NCBI RefSeq assembly: GCF_020131355.1
Contig: NZ_JAHLEL010000014.1
Location: 124,001 to 188,000, forward strand
DNA: 64,000 nt
DNA from: Pseudonocardia sp. ICBG1293
GTDB lineage: Bacteria > Actinomycetota > Actinomycetes > Mycobacteriales > Pseudonocardiaceae
Direction of reading: 5' to 3'
The number at the start of each line of letters is the position of its first letter. The stretch's first letter is position 1. Of this stretch, positions 39,022 through 47,852 are shown in pieces. Under the pieces are notes generated by a model. That model had not been told where the DNA came from and made no database searches. It worked only from the letters and a program-made list of their open reading frames with translations. Position numbers and translations under genes: made by a program.

Positions 39022-40722
39022 ATGACCCGGCACGACCGTTCCCGCACGTCCCGTCCGCACGGTGCGGTCACCGACCTCGCCGCGCGCCTGCGCGAGCTCG
39101 ACGGCGCGGGCTACGGCGCCTACAAGCAGCTGGCCGGACCCTGGACCGGAGACGGGTTCGACCTGGACGTGCGGGCCGTGCAGTCCGACCCCTTCGCGCC
39201 GCCGTCGCGGCTGCGGGTGACCGTCCCGGCCGCCGAGGCGCGGCTGCCCGCGGCGCTGCACGACGGGCCGGTCCGCGCGCGGGCGCTGGGCGGGCACCTG
39301 GTCCGCGTGCTGCGCCGGGAGCTGGAGGGCACCCCGCTGCGCGTCGACGCGGGCGGTCAGGAGGTGCTGCACCGCAGCGCGATCCGGGTCGACCCGGACG
39401 GCACGGTGACCGTGGAGCTCGCCGTGTCGCTGCCCGGGCGCGGCCGTCGGATCGCCGGGCGCGCCGCCGCCGAGGTCCTCGGCCGCGACCTGCCGCGCGC
39501 GGTCGACGCCGCACTGCGCGGGGACCGGCTCGACACCGCCGCCGCGACCGCCCTCGTCGAGACCGTCGAGGACGCCTGCGCGCTGCGCGACGCCCTGCCC
39601 GGGCGCGGGCTCGTCGCCTTCGTCGCCGACGGCGCGGTGCTGCCCCGTGCCTCCGGGGTGGACGACCACCCGTTGCCCGACGGCGTCCCGTTCGCCGCGC
39701 CGGCGGCGCTGCGGGTCACCCTGGACACCCCGAACCGCGGGCCGGTGACCGGGATGGGCGTCCCCGAGGGCGTCACGGTGATCGCCGGCGGCGGCTACCA
39801 CGGCAAGTCCACCCTGCTGCGCGCGCTGGAGTCGGGCGTGTACGACCACGTCCCCGGCGACGGCCGCGAGCTCGTCGTCACCCGCACCGACGCGGTGTCG
39901 GTCCGGGCCGAGGACGAGCGCTGTGTGCACCGCGTCGACGTGCACGCCTTCGTCACCGACCTGCCGTCCAGGCGTGCGACCGACGACTTCTCCACCGCCT
40001 CGGCCTCCGGCTCCACCTCGCAGGCCGCCGCGACGATCGAGGCGCTGGAGGCCGGTGCCGGTGTCCTGCTGATCGACGAGGACACCGCCGCCACCAACGT
40101 CATGATCCGCGACGACCGGATGCGCGCGCTGGTGCCGGCCGAGCCCCTGGTCCCGTTCGTCGACCGGGTGCGCCCGCTGCACCGCGGCCACGGGGTGTCG
40201 ACGGTGCTGGTCATGGGCGGCTCCGGGGACTACCTCGACCGCGCCGACACCGTGCTGCTGCTGCAGGACTACGCGGTCTCCGAGGTCACCGCACGGGCCC
40301 GGGAGATCGCCGGGCACGCCGACGAGACCGCCGACACCGCGTTCCCGCCGTTCGCCCGCCGCGAGTTCGACCCGGCGAGCGTGGACCCGTCCGTACGCGG
40401 CCGACGCAAGGTCACCGCCCGTGGCCGCGGGCGGCTCACCTTCGGCGGCGACGACGTCGACCTCTCCGCCGTCGCCCAGCTCGTCGACCCGTCGCAGACC
40501 ACCGGGGTCGGGCTCGCCCTGGCCGCGCTGGAGCTGTCCGGCGTCCCCCTCGCCCGGGCGCTGGACCGGCTCGAGGACGAGCTGGACCGTCACGGCACCG
40601 CCGCGATCACCCGCGGGTCGCTCGCCGACGTCGCGGCGCCCCGCCGGCACGAGGTCGCGGCCGCCCTGAACCGGCTGCGGCCCGCCCGTGTGACGCAGCT
40701 CCACCGAAACGGTCAGTCCTGA
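39022..40722 (+). CDS. ABC-class ATPase of the PF09818 (MRB1590-like) family
   Basis: 566 residues. An N-terminal domain (LAARLRELDGAGYGAYKQL, HGPVRARALGGHLVRVL-type region) precedes a P-loop GGGYHGKSTLLRALESGVYDH near residue 255-275. It continues with TDLPSRRATDDFSTASASGS, which stands in for the ABC signature, and LLIDEDTAATNVMIRDDRM as Walker B. This soluble family has no transporter partner; a trypanosome member (MRB1590) works in RNA editing, while bacterial members are uncharacterised. ATG start. No operon partner is evident. Confidence 0.85.
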   Translation: MTRHDRSRTSRPHGAVTDLAARLRELDGAGYGAYKQLAGPWTGDGFDLDVRAVQSDPFAPPSRLRVTVPAAEARLPAALHDGPVRARALGGHLVRVLRRELEGTPLRVDAGGQEVLHRSAIRVDPDGTVTVELAVSLPGRGRRIAGRAAAEVLGRDLPRAVDAALRGDRLDTAAATALVETVEDACALRDALPGRGLVAFVADGAVLPRASGVDDHPLPDGVPFAAPAALRVTLDTPNRGPVTGMGVPEGVTVIAGGGYHGKSTLLRALESGVYDHVPGDGRELVVTRTDAVSVRAEDERCVHRVDVHAFVTDLPSRRATDDFSTASASGSTSQAAATIEALEAGAGVLLIDEDTAATNVMIRDDRMRALVPAEPLVPFVDRVRPLHRGHGVSTVLVMGGSGDYLDRADTVLLLQDYAVSEVTARAREIAGHADETADTAFPPFARREFDPASVDPSVRGRRKVTARGRGRLTFGGDDVDLSAVAQLVDPSQTTGVGLALAALELSGVPLARALDRLEDELDRHGTAAITRGSLADVAAPRRHEVAAALNRLRPARVTQLHRNGQS

Positions 40723-40726
40723 CTGT

Positions 40727-40732
40727 TACAGT
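40727..40732 (+). promoter_or_regulatory. -10 element of the SDR gene
   Basis: tacagt, about 41 bases before ATG 40774; ggagga at 40762 is the ribosome site. Confidence 0.45.
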
Positions 40733-40773
40733 GCGCTCCGAGTACGTGCACCGACGCACCACCGGAGGACCCC

Positions 40774-41631
40774 ATGACCGAGACCGCCCCGCGGGACCTG
40801 AACGGCCGCACCATCGTCATGTCCGGCGGCAGCCGCGGCATCGGCCTGGCGATCCTGGTCGCCGCCGCGCGCCGCGGCGCGAACGCGGTGATCCTGGCCA
40901 AGACCGACCAGCCGGACCCGCGGCTGCCCGGCACGGTGCACACCGCGGTCGCGGAGATCGAGCAGGCCGGCGGCAAGGCCGTCGCCGTCGTCGGTGACGT
41001 GCGCGTCGAAGAGGACGTGGACCGCGCCGTGGCCACCGCCGTCGAGACCTTCGGCGGGATCGACATCGTCGTGAACAACGCCAGCGCACTGAACCTGAGC
41101 GGCACCGCCGACCTCACGCCCAAGCGCTACGACCTGCTGCAGTCGATCAACTCACGCGGCACCTACCTGCTGACGCGGGCGGCGCTGGGAGAGCTGAAGG
41201 CCTCCGACGACGCCCAGGTCCTCACGCTGTCCCCGCCGATCAACCTGGACCCGAAATGGCTCGGTGTCTTCCCGCCCTACATGCTGTCCAAGTACGGGAT
41301 GACGCTGCTGACCCTGGGCTGGGCGCACGAGTTCGCCGGCGACGGCATCCGGGCCAACTGCCTGTGGCCGCGCACCACCATCGCGACCGCGGCCGTGGTG
41401 AACCTGCTCGGCGGGGAGCAGGTCGGTGCCCGGGCCCGCACCCCGGAGATCGTGGCCGACGCCGCCATGGCCGTGTTCACCGATCCGGCCTGCCCGACCG
41501 GCCGGACCTTCATCGACGACGACGTCCTCGCCGCCCACGGCGTCACCGACCTGGCCCGCTACGGCGCCTCCCCGGACAACGACATCGACTTCTTCGTCGA
41601 GGGCACCGACCCGGCCGACCTGCCGGTGTGA
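40774..41631 (+). CDS. Short-chain dehydrogenase/reductase (HSDL2/AtuB-like)
   Basis: 285 residues. Nucleotide loop SGGSRGIGLAI replaces the usual TGxxxGIG, followed by NNASALNLSGT, the catalytic Ser in LTLSPPI, and Tyr/Lys in YMLSKYG. The extended loop between strands 2 and 3 (ILAKTDQPDPRLPGTVHTA) is typical of the HSDL2 group, which includes SDRs of terpene-utilisation clusters. It lies 3.8 kb from the AtuA-like gene, so a functional link is possible but unproven. Confidence 0.85.
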   Translation: MTETAPRDLNGRTIVMSGGSRGIGLAILVAAARRGANAVILAKTDQPDPRLPGTVHTAVAEIEQAGGKAVAVVGDVRVEEDVDRAVATAVETFGGIDIVVNNASALNLSGTADLTPKRYDLLQSINSRGTYLLTRAALGELKASDDAQVLTLSPPINLDPKWLGVFPPYMLSKYGMTLLTLGWAHEFAGDGIRANCLWPRTTIATAAVVNLLGGEQVGARARTPEIVADAAMAVFTDPACPTGRTFIDDDVLAAHGVTDLARYGASPDNDIDFFVEGTDPADLPV

Positions 41632-41769
41632 GCCCGGCACCCGACCCCGGGCGGTGACCGGTTGACCCCATCGGGTGACATCGGGAACCGGCGGACTGCC
41701 GGCGGCGACCCCTCACGACGGCGCGGGCACCCGTCCCGCGACGCCGGACCGACGACGAGGAGCACCCGA

Positions 41770-41967
41770 GTGCGACACATCGCCACCTTCTGCGGCAGCT
41801 GCAACTGCGGATGCCCCGAGCTGTACGTCGACGACGCGGCCGCACCGGACAAGCGCATCGTGATCACCGACGACTTCGGGCAGCGCGTGCAGATGAGCGT
41901 CGACCAGTTCTCCGACCTGGTCGCGTCCGCGCGCGAGGGCGTGCTGGACGAGCTCGTCGCGAGCTGA
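41770..41967 (+). CDS. Cys-rich mini-protein, 65 residues
   Basis: VRHIATFCGSCNCGCPELYV holds four Cys as CxxCxCxC within residues 8-15, followed by a DUF397-like rhythm (VDDAAAPDKRIVITDDFG, then MSVDQFSDLVASAREGVLDELV). The Cys cluster suggests a bound metal or disulfides. I do not recognise a named family. GTG 41770 has gaggag at about 8 bases. Four bases separate its stop from that of the convergent next gene. Coding potential is supported by the ribosome site and codon pattern. Confidence 0.65.
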   Translation: MRHIATFCGSCNCGCPELYVDDAAAPDKRIVITDDFGQRVQMSVDQFSDLVASAREGVLDELVAS

Positions 41968-41971
41968 GCCG

Positions 41972-43009
41972 TCAGGCCGGAGCGGGGCCGTCGGGGATCG
42001 CCCCGGCGGCCCCGAGGTCGTTCCCGGGGGCGTCGCCCCCGGGGCGGTCCCCGTCGTCCGGTCCCGCATCGGCTCCGGCCACCAGCCCCACCAGCCCCGC
42101 CAGCCCGGTCAGGGCGTCGCGCAGCGGAGCCGCCCGCTCGGCGAACCCGGCCTGGGCCCTGGTGTACTCGGCGCGCCCGGCGGGCGTCTCGATCCGGACC
42201 GGGTCGAACCCGTGGTCGGCCAGGTCGTAGGGGGAGGCGCGCATGTCCAGCTCACGGACGTCCGCGGCGAGGGCGAAACAGTCGGCCACCAGCTCCGAGG
42301 GCACCGCCGGGGCGAGCTTGTAGGCCCACTTGTAGAGGTCCATCGTCGCGTGCAGGCAGCCCGGCTGCTCCAGCTCGACCTGCCGCTCCCGGGTGGGCAC
42401 GAGCTCGTTGCGCGGGGCCGCGGCGTCGGTGAAGAACCGGTAGGCGTCGTAGTGGGTGCAGCTGATCCGCGCGGACTCGACGACGGCGTCGGTGCCGGCC
42501 CGCCCGAGGCGCAGCCCGACGGTGTCCCGGTGCCGGGCGGCGTCGGTGCGGTAGACCATCGCCCACTCGTGCAGGCCGAAGCAGCCCAGCCGGGGCGCCC
42601 GGGACCGGGTCGCGGTGAGCAGCCGGTGCACGAACGCCGCCGTCGTGCGCAGTCGCGGCGGCAACGCGGCGGGGTCGAGGACCAGCGTCCCGTCGGGCCG
42701 CACGACGTGACCGGGGCGGTCGGCGAGCTCGGCGGCGTCGGCCAGCGCGAGGCCGGGACCGGGGTCCCAGCGCTCCAGCTGGGCCGGGCGGTGGGAGTAG
42801 TAGGTGAACAGGAAGTCCCACACCGGATGCGGCTCGCCGCGACGGCGCCGCTCGCGGTGCGGCGCGGTCCACGCCGCGACCCGCTCGCGGTGCGCGGCCG
42901 CCCGGGCCCGCCACTGCGCTCCGTCGAGGACGGGCACGGCGCCGCCCGGTACGGGCGGGGTCGGCGCCGGTGGGGGCGGCGCCGGTGGGGTGGCTGGCGG
43001 TCGGGGCAC
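41972..43009 (-). CDS. Conserved protein often labelled 3-methyladenine DNA glycosylase; true function unclear
   Basis: 345 residues. A conserved core runs from HPVWDFLFTYYSHRPAQLERW through GCFGLHEWAMVYRTD, RISCTHYDAYRFFTDAA, ELEQPGCLHATMDLYKWAYK to ELDMRASPYDL. Actinobacterial proteins of this type are commonly named 3-methyladenine DNA glycosylase, but I see no helix-hairpin-helix or AlkA-like catalytic Asp motif, so the label may be a carried-over error. The many His, Cys, Asp and Tyr positions suggest a metal enzyme. Both ends are disordered (Pro- and Gly/Asp-rich). GTG 43009. Confidence 0.6.
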   Translation of the reverse strand: MPRPPATPPAPPPPAPTPPVPGGAVPVLDGAQWRARAAAHRERVAAWTAPHRERRRRGEPHPVWDFLFTYYSHRPAQLERWDPGPGLALADAAELADRPGHVVRPDGTLVLDPAALPPRLRTTAAFVHRLLTATRSRAPRLGCFGLHEWAMVYRTDAARHRDTVGLRLGRAGTDAVVESARISCTHYDAYRFFTDAAAPRNELVPTRERQVELEQPGCLHATMDLYKWAYKLAPAVPSELVADCFALAADVRELDMRASPYDLADHGFDPVRIETPAGRAEYTRAQAGFAERAAPLRDALTGLAGLVGLVAGADAGPDDGDRPGGDAPGNDLGAAGAIPDGPAPA

Positions 43010-43036
43010 GGTGTCCGACGGTACGACGCGCCCGGG

Positions 43037-44098
43037 TCAGGGCGGGGTGCCGGGGGCGTGGGTGGCGTCGCGGACGCTGCCCACGAACGCCTCCGTGAGG
43101 TCCTCCATGGTGACCACCCCGACCGTGGTGCCGTGCCCGTCGACGGCGCGGGCCAGGTGCGCCCGGGCCGCCCGCAGGGTCGCCAGGGCCTCGTCGAGCC
43201 GCGCCGAGGCGGGCACCGACGGCAGGCTGCGGACCCGCTGCGGCGGGATGGTCGCCGACTCGGCGTCGACCAGGTCGAGCACGTCCTTGACGTGCAGGTA
43301 ACCGATGAGCCTGCCCTGCGCACCGCGGATGGGGAACCGGGAGTACCCGGTCCGCTCGACGGCCTCGGTGAGCGCGGCGACGGTGGTCGACCCGCCGGGG
43401 CCCGCGTCGAGGCACACCAGGTCCGCCAACGCCACCACGACGTCGGAGACGGTCGCCTCGGCCGAGGACAGGGTCCGCTCGATCCGGGAGCTCTCGGAGT
43501 CGTCGAGCAGGCCCTCGCGGCGCGAGTCGCCCACCATCTCGGCGAGCTCGCCGGTCGTGAACGCGGTCTCCAGCTCGTCGCGGGGGGTCACCCCGACCAG
43601 GCGCAGGGTGCCGTTGGCCATCGCGTTGAACAGGTCGATGAACGGGCGGGTGAGGCGGGTCCACACCAGGAACGGGGGCACGAGCAGGATGGCCGCACGT
43701 TCCGGCCCCGCGATCGAGATGTTCTTGGGCACCATCTCGCCGAGCATCATGTGCGCGACGACCACGATCATCAGCGACACCGCGAACGCGACCGGGTAGG
43801 CGAACGCCTCCGGCACCCCCACGGCGGTGAGCGGGCCGTCGATGAGGTGCGCGACGGCGGGCTCGCCGAGCCGGCCGAGCAGCAGCGAGGCGATGGTGAT
43901 GCCGAGCTGGGAGGCCGCGAGCATCCGGGACAGGTCGTGCGAGGCGTCCAGCACCCGCTGCGCCCCGGCGGACCCGTCGTCGGCCATGGCCTCCAGCCGG
44001 TCCTTGCGGCCGGAGATGAGCGCGAACTCCGCGGCGACGAAGAACGCGTTCACCCCGAGCAGCGCGACGGCGGCGAGCAGTGCGAGCAGGTCGTTCAC
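43037..44098 (-). CDS. CNNM/CorC-type membrane protein with CBS domains (short form)
   Basis: 353 residues. N-terminal CNNM/DUF21 transmembrane domain (NAFFVAAEFALISGRKDRLE, GEMVPKNISIAGPERA) with two CBS domains after it (SRFPIRGAQGRLIGYLHVKD, VVTMEDLTEAFVG). The C-terminal CorC_HlyC domain is missing. Such proteins are linked to Mg2+ or Na+ homeostasis. GTG 44098 overlaps the stop of the longer paralogue by four bases (GTGA), giving a coupled pair that may act as a heterodimer. Confidence 0.87.
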   Translation of the reverse strand: MNDLLALLAAVALLGVNAFFVAAEFALISGRKDRLEAMADDGSAGAQRVLDASHDLSRMLAASQLGITIASLLLGRLGEPAVAHLIDGPLTAVGVPEAFAYPVAFAVSLMIVVVAHMMLGEMVPKNISIAGPERAAILLVPPFLVWTRLTRPFIDLFNAMANGTLRLVGVTPRDELETAFTTGELAEMVGDSRREGLLDDSESSRIERTLSSAEATVSDVVVALADLVCLDAGPGGSTTVAALTEAVERTGYSRFPIRGAQGRLIGYLHVKDVLDLVDAESATIPPQRVRSLPSVPASARLDEALATLRAARAHLARAVDGHGTTVGVVTMEDLTEAFVGSVRDATHAPGTPP

Positions 44099-45447
44099 GC
44101 CGGCACCGTCCCGTTCGCGGCGGTGCGCGCGACGCGGACCTCGGCGACGCGGTTGCGGTCGCGCCGCAGCACCTCCAGCGTCCACCCGTCGACCTCGACG
44201 GTGTCCCCGACGTCGGGGATGCGCCCCAGCCGGGCCCCGACCAGTCCGGCCAGGGTCTCGTACTCCCCGTGCGGCATCCGGAAGCCGGTGGCCTCGTCGA
44301 CCTCGTCGTCGCGCATCAGCCCGGACAGCGCCCAGACGCCGTCGGCGAGCCGGCGCACCCGGTTCTGCTCGCCGCGGTCGTGCTCGTCGCGGACGTCGCC
44401 GACGATCTCCTCCACGAGGTCCTCCATGGTCACCAGACCGGCGGTGCCGCCGTACTCGTCCACGACCACCGCGGTCTGCAGGCCCGCCGCCCGCAGCCGG
44501 GTCATCAGCTCGTCGCCGTCCAGCGAGGACGGCACGGTCTCGACCGGCCGGGCCAGGTCCCGCACGGCGGTGTCGCCGCGCCGGGCGGGCGGCACCGAGA
44601 ACGCCTGCTTGACGTGCACCAGCCCGAGCGGGACGTCGGGGTCGCCGTCGACGACCGGGAACCGGGAGAACCCGGAGCGGCGGGCCAGCGCGACGAGGTC
44701 GGTGACGGTGTCGGCGGCGTCGATGGTCTCCACCCGCACCCGCGGGGTCATGAGGTCCTCGGCGACGCGGTCGGTGAAGCGCAGCGAGCGCTCCAGCAGC
44801 ACCGCGGTGCCCGGGTCGATGCTGCCGCTCTCGGCGCTGGCACGCACCAGCGAGCTCAGCTCGCCGGGGGAGCGGGCCGAGCGCAGCTCCTCGGCGGGCT
44901 CGATGCCGAGCCGGCGCACGATGGCGTTGGCCGCGGCGTTCAGACCGGTGATGAGCCAGCGGAACGCCGAGGCGAACCCGGCCTGGAGCCACACCACCGA
45001 GCGCGCCACCTCCATCGGGTGGGCGATCGCGAGGTTCTTCGGGACCAGCTCACCGAAGACCATCGACAGCACGGTCGCCAGGACCAGCGACAGCACGGTG
45101 GCGGTACCGGAGGCGAGCCCCGCCGGCAGCCCGACGGCCTCCAGCAGCGGCCGGATCAGCTCGGCGACGGCCGGCTCGGCGATGTAGCCGGTGGCCAGGG
45201 TGGTGGCGGTGATGCCGAGCTGGCAGCCCGACAGCTGGAACGACAACCCGGCGTGCGCCCGCTGCACCGAGCGGGTGCGGCGGTCGTCGCTGCGGGCGAG
45301 CGCGGCGTCGATCCGGCTGCGTTCGAGCGCGGTGAGGGAGAACTCCGAGGCGACGGACACGGCGGTCCCCAGGGTGAGCGCGACGACCGCGAGCAGCCCG
45401 AGACACGAGAGCAGAACGGACACGGAGCTCAGGGCCTCCACATTCAC
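44095..45447 (-). CDS. CNNM/CorC-type membrane protein with CBS and CorC_HlyC domains (long form)
   Basis: 450 residues: DUF21 domain (SVASEFSLTALERSRIDAAL, GELVPKNLAIAHPMEVAR), two CBS domains (SRFPVVDGDPDVPLGLVHVK, VVVDEYGGTAGLVTMEDLVE) and a C-terminal CorC_HlyC domain (LAGLVGARLGRIPDVGDTVE). Same fold as the downstream paralogue. Predicted cation efflux or regulation in the cytoplasmic membrane. GTG 45447. Divergent from the coaA unit with 120 bases between. Confidence 0.88.
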   Translation of the reverse strand: MNVEALSSVSVLLSCLGLLAVVALTLGTAVSVASEFSLTALERSRIDAALARSDDRRTRSVQRAHAGLSFQLSGCQLGITATTLATGYIAEPAVAELIRPLLEAVGLPAGLASGTATVLSLVLATVLSMVFGELVPKNLAIAHPMEVARSVVWLQAGFASAFRWLITGLNAAANAIVRRLGIEPAEELRSARSPGELSSLVRASAESGSIDPGTAVLLERSLRFTDRVAEDLMTPRVRVETIDAADTVTDLVALARRSGFSRFPVVDGDPDVPLGLVHVKQAFSVPPARRGDTAVRDLARPVETVPSSLDGDELMTRLRAAGLQTAVVVDEYGGTAGLVTMEDLVEEIVGDVRDEHDRGEQNRVRRLADGVWALSGLMRDDEVDEATGFRMPHGEYETLAGLVGARLGRIPDVGDTVEVDGWTLEVLRRDRNRVAEVRVARTAANGTVPA

Positions 45448-45553
45448 CGGAGAAACGGTGCACGACGATACGGCGGTGCCGCCCGGGCCGCCTCGCGGGT
45501 GCTGCGAGTGATCTCACGACGTCCCGACCGTGATCCGGGCCGTGATCGGGGTC

Positions 45554-45559
45554 TAGGTT
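45554..45559 (+). promoter_or_regulatory. -10 element before the coaA mini-ORF
   Basis: taggtt, eight bases, then ATG 45568, close to the leaderless spacing. Confidence 0.5.
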
Positions 45560-45567
45560 GGTCAGCC

Positions 45568-45672
45568 ATGACCACGGCGACGTCGCCCCCCGCACCGCTC
45601 CCCGCGTCACCGGGTCCCCCGGACCGGCGCCGGGAGCCGGTGGCCGGGGTCCCGACCGCGGTCCCGCGGTGA
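45568..45672 (+). CDS. Predicted 34-residue leader ORF coupled to coaA
   Basis: ATG 45568 sits at the expected transcription start below taggtt and opens a Pro/Arg-rich 34-codon frame ([18 protein letters not shown] onward). Its TGA overlaps the coaA GTG (GTGA, 45669-45672). The coaA start has no good ribosome site of its own, so reinitiation after this leader may drive CoaA translation. The peptide itself resembles nothing I know. Confidence 0.5.
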   Translation: MTTATSPPAPLPASPGPPDRRREPVAGVPTAVPR

Positions 45673-46688
45673 GCGCGCCGCAGCCCGCGGTCCCGCCCGC
45701 GGGCACGCCCCCGCCACCCGGGACGCACCCGCAGTACGGGGGCCGCCGCAGCTCGGGGCTGGCCCGCGGGAGCGCCTCACCGTTCGTCGACTTCGACCGC
45801 CGGTCCTGGGCACAGCTGGCGTCCTCGACCACGGTGCCGCTGTCGGCCCAGGAGCTGGAGCAGCTGCGCAGCTACGGCGACTTCGTCGACCTCGACGAGG
45901 TCCGCGAGGTCTACCTGCCCCTGTCCCGGCTGCTGAACCTGCACGTCGAGGAGGGCGGGCGGCTCTACCGGGCCTACCGGCGGTTCCTCGGCTCGGGCGG
46001 GGCGCGCACCCCGTTCGTGATCGGCATCGCGGGCTCGGTGGCGGTCGGCAAGTCGACCACGGCCCGGCTGCTGCGCCTGCTGCTGGCCCGCTCGCCCGAA
46101 CACCCGGACGTGCAGCTGGTCACCACCGACGGGTTTCTGCACCCCAACGCCGAGCTGCAGGCCCGCGGGCTGATGGAGCGCAAGGGCTTCCCGGAGTCCT
46201 ACGACCGCCGCAAGCTGCTGCGCTTCGTGTCGGAGATCAAGGGTGGCCGCCCCGAGGTCACCGCCCCGGTCTACTCGCACCTGGTCTACGACATCGTGCC
46301 CGACGAGCAGCTCGTGGTCCGCAGCCCCGACATCCTCATCGTCGAGGGCCTCAACGTGCTCCAGCCCGCCGTCGCGGGCGCGCTGACGGTGTCGGACTTC
46401 ATCGACTTCTCGGTCTACGTCGACGCCGCGACCGCGGACGTGCGCCGGTGGTACGTGGAGCGGTTCCTGCGGCTGCGCCAGACCGCGTTCCGGGACCCGC
46501 AGTCGTTCTTCCGGCGCTACGCCGAGCTCGACCACGACGCGGCCGTCGCCCGGGCCGAGCACATCTGGGCCACGATCAACCAGCCGAACCTGGAGCAGAA
46601 CGTACTGCCGACCCGGTCGCGGGCCAGCGCGGTGCTGACCAAGGGCCCGCACCACGACGTCACGCGGGTGCGGTTGCGCAAGCTCTGA
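45669..46688 (+). CDS. coaA: Type I pantothenate kinase
   Basis: 339 residues. It phosphorylates pantothenate, the first and controlling step of CoA synthesis. Walker [52 protein letters not shown] and [17 protein letters not shown] are the CoaA/PRK-family blocks. A ~37-residue Pro/Gly-rich tail precedes the conserved [17 protein letters not shown] 45669 by coupling with the leader ORF; an in-frame upstream start at 45558 is less likely. Its 3' end overlaps the convergent M20 gene by 29 bases. Confidence 0.92.
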   Translation: MSAPQPAVPPAGTPPPPGTHPQYGGRRSSGLARGSASPFVDFDRRSWAQLASSTTVPLSAQELEQLRSYGDFVDLDEVREVYLPLSRLLNLHVEEGGRLYRAYRRFLGSGGARTPFVIGIAGSVAVGKSTTARLLRLLLARSPEHPDVQLVTTDGFLHPNAELQARGLMERKGFPESYDRRKLLRFVSEIKGGRPEVTAPVYSHLVYDIVPDEQLVVRSPDILIVEGLNVLQPAVAGALTVSDFIDFSVYVDAATADVRRWYVERFLRLRQTAFRDPQSFFRRYAELDHDAAVARAEHIWATINQPNLEQNVLPTRSRASAVLTKGPHHDVTRVRLRKL

Positions 46689-47775
46689 CCAGGGCGGTGA
46701 CCAGGGCGTCGGCCGCCTCGCCGACCCGGGCCGCGGAGCAGGTCTCGTCGGTGACGTGGGCCAGCTCGGGGTCACCGGGCCCGTACACCAGCACCGCGGG
46801 GTCCCCGAGCGCGGGCACGAGCACCGACGCGTCGGTGAAGTACGACGCGAACGCCGCCGGTCCGTCGTGGCCGAGCGCGGTGGCGGCCGACCGGGCCCGC
46901 GGGTCGGCCGGATCGGTCCCGACGGCGGGCAGGTCCAGGCGCACCTCGACGTCCGGGACGCCGCGGTGGGTCGTCCCGGCCAGCGCGGCGCGGGCGATCG
47001 CGGCCACCTGCGCGCGGGCCGCGGCGGCGTCGAGGCCGGGCACCAGACGCAGGTCGATCTCCAGCTCGGCCCGGTCGGGCACCAGATTGGGCTGCAGCCC
47101 GGCGTGCAGCGTCCCGGGGTTGGCGGTGGCGGCGCCGTGCGTCGCGCTGCGGGGCCAGGAGTGGTCGTGCAGCGCCGCCGCGACCCGCCCGAGCGCGACG
47201 AGTGCGTTGTCGCCCAGCTCCGGGCGCGACCCGTGGGCGCTCACCCCGTGCTGCACCAGCCGCAGCCACAGCACGCCCTTGTGACCGTGCAGCACCCGGT
47301 TCGCGGTCGGCTCGGCCACCAGCAGCAGCGGCGACGGCTCCAGGCCGGTGAGCAGGCGGGCCCCGTCACCGCCGGTCTCCTCGCCGAAGGTGAACACCAG
47401 CTGCAGCGGCACCGCCGGGTCGCTGCGCAGCGCCGCGACGACGATCGCGGCGACCCCGGCCTTCATGTCGGTGCTGCCGCGCCCGCGCAGCCGCCCGTCG
47501 ACGACGTCGCCGGCGTGCGGGTCGAACGACCAGCCCGCCGGGTCGGCCGGGACGGTGTCGAGGTGCCCGGTGAGCGTGACCGGCGGGCGGGCGTCGCCCC
47601 GGCGGGCCACCAGGTTCGCCCTCTCCGGGGCGGCCGGGTCGGGCTCGGCCCGCACGGTGAAACCGCCGTCCTCGAGGAGCCCGGCGAGCAGGTCGGCGGC
47701 CCGCCGTTCGCCGCCGCCACGGGTGTCGAGGGCGATCAGCGCGCCGGCGAGGGCGACGGGGTCGGGGATCTGCAT
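46660..47775 (-). CDS. M20 family metallopeptidase (DapE/ArgE-like)
   Basis: 371 residues with the two-zinc M20 core: [11 protein letters not shown] (His and Asp), [14 protein letters not shown] (bridging Asp), FGEETGGDG (Glu pair), [15 protein letters not shown], and His in AHVTDE near the end. The family covers succinyl-diaminopimelate desuccinylase, acetylornithine deacetylase and carboxypeptidases, which cannot be separated here. ATG 47775. The last nine codons lie inside the convergent coaA gene. Confidence 0.85.
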   Translation of the reverse strand: MQIPDPVALAGALIALDTRGGGERRAADLLAGLLEDGGFTVRAEPDPAAPERANLVARRGDARPPVTLTGHLDTVPADPAGWSFDPHAGDVVDGRLRGRGSTDMKAGVAAIVVAALRSDPAVPLQLVFTFGEETGGDGARLLTGLEPSPLLLVAEPTANRVLHGHKGVLWLRLVQHGVSAHGSRPELGDNALVALGRVAAALHDHSWPRSATHGAATANPGTLHAGLQPNLVPDRAELEIDLRLVPGLDAAAARAQVAAIARAALAGTTHRGVPDVEVRLDLPAVGTDPADPRARSAATALGHDGPAAFASYFTDASVLVPALGDPAVLVYGPGDPELAHVTDETCSAARVGEAADALVTALVRACATAPA

Positions 47776-47852
47776 GCCCGCGACCCTGTCACGACCCGGC
47801 CGTCCCCGAGGGCCGATGCCATTGCTCAGCACTTCTTTGGCAGAATGGGGCG

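Noticed and set aside
44080..45570. Long plus-strand open frame opposite the CNNM/CorC gene
   Set aside because: Shadow frame; only its last 34 codons (45568-45672) lie outside the opposite gene and follow a plausible promoter.
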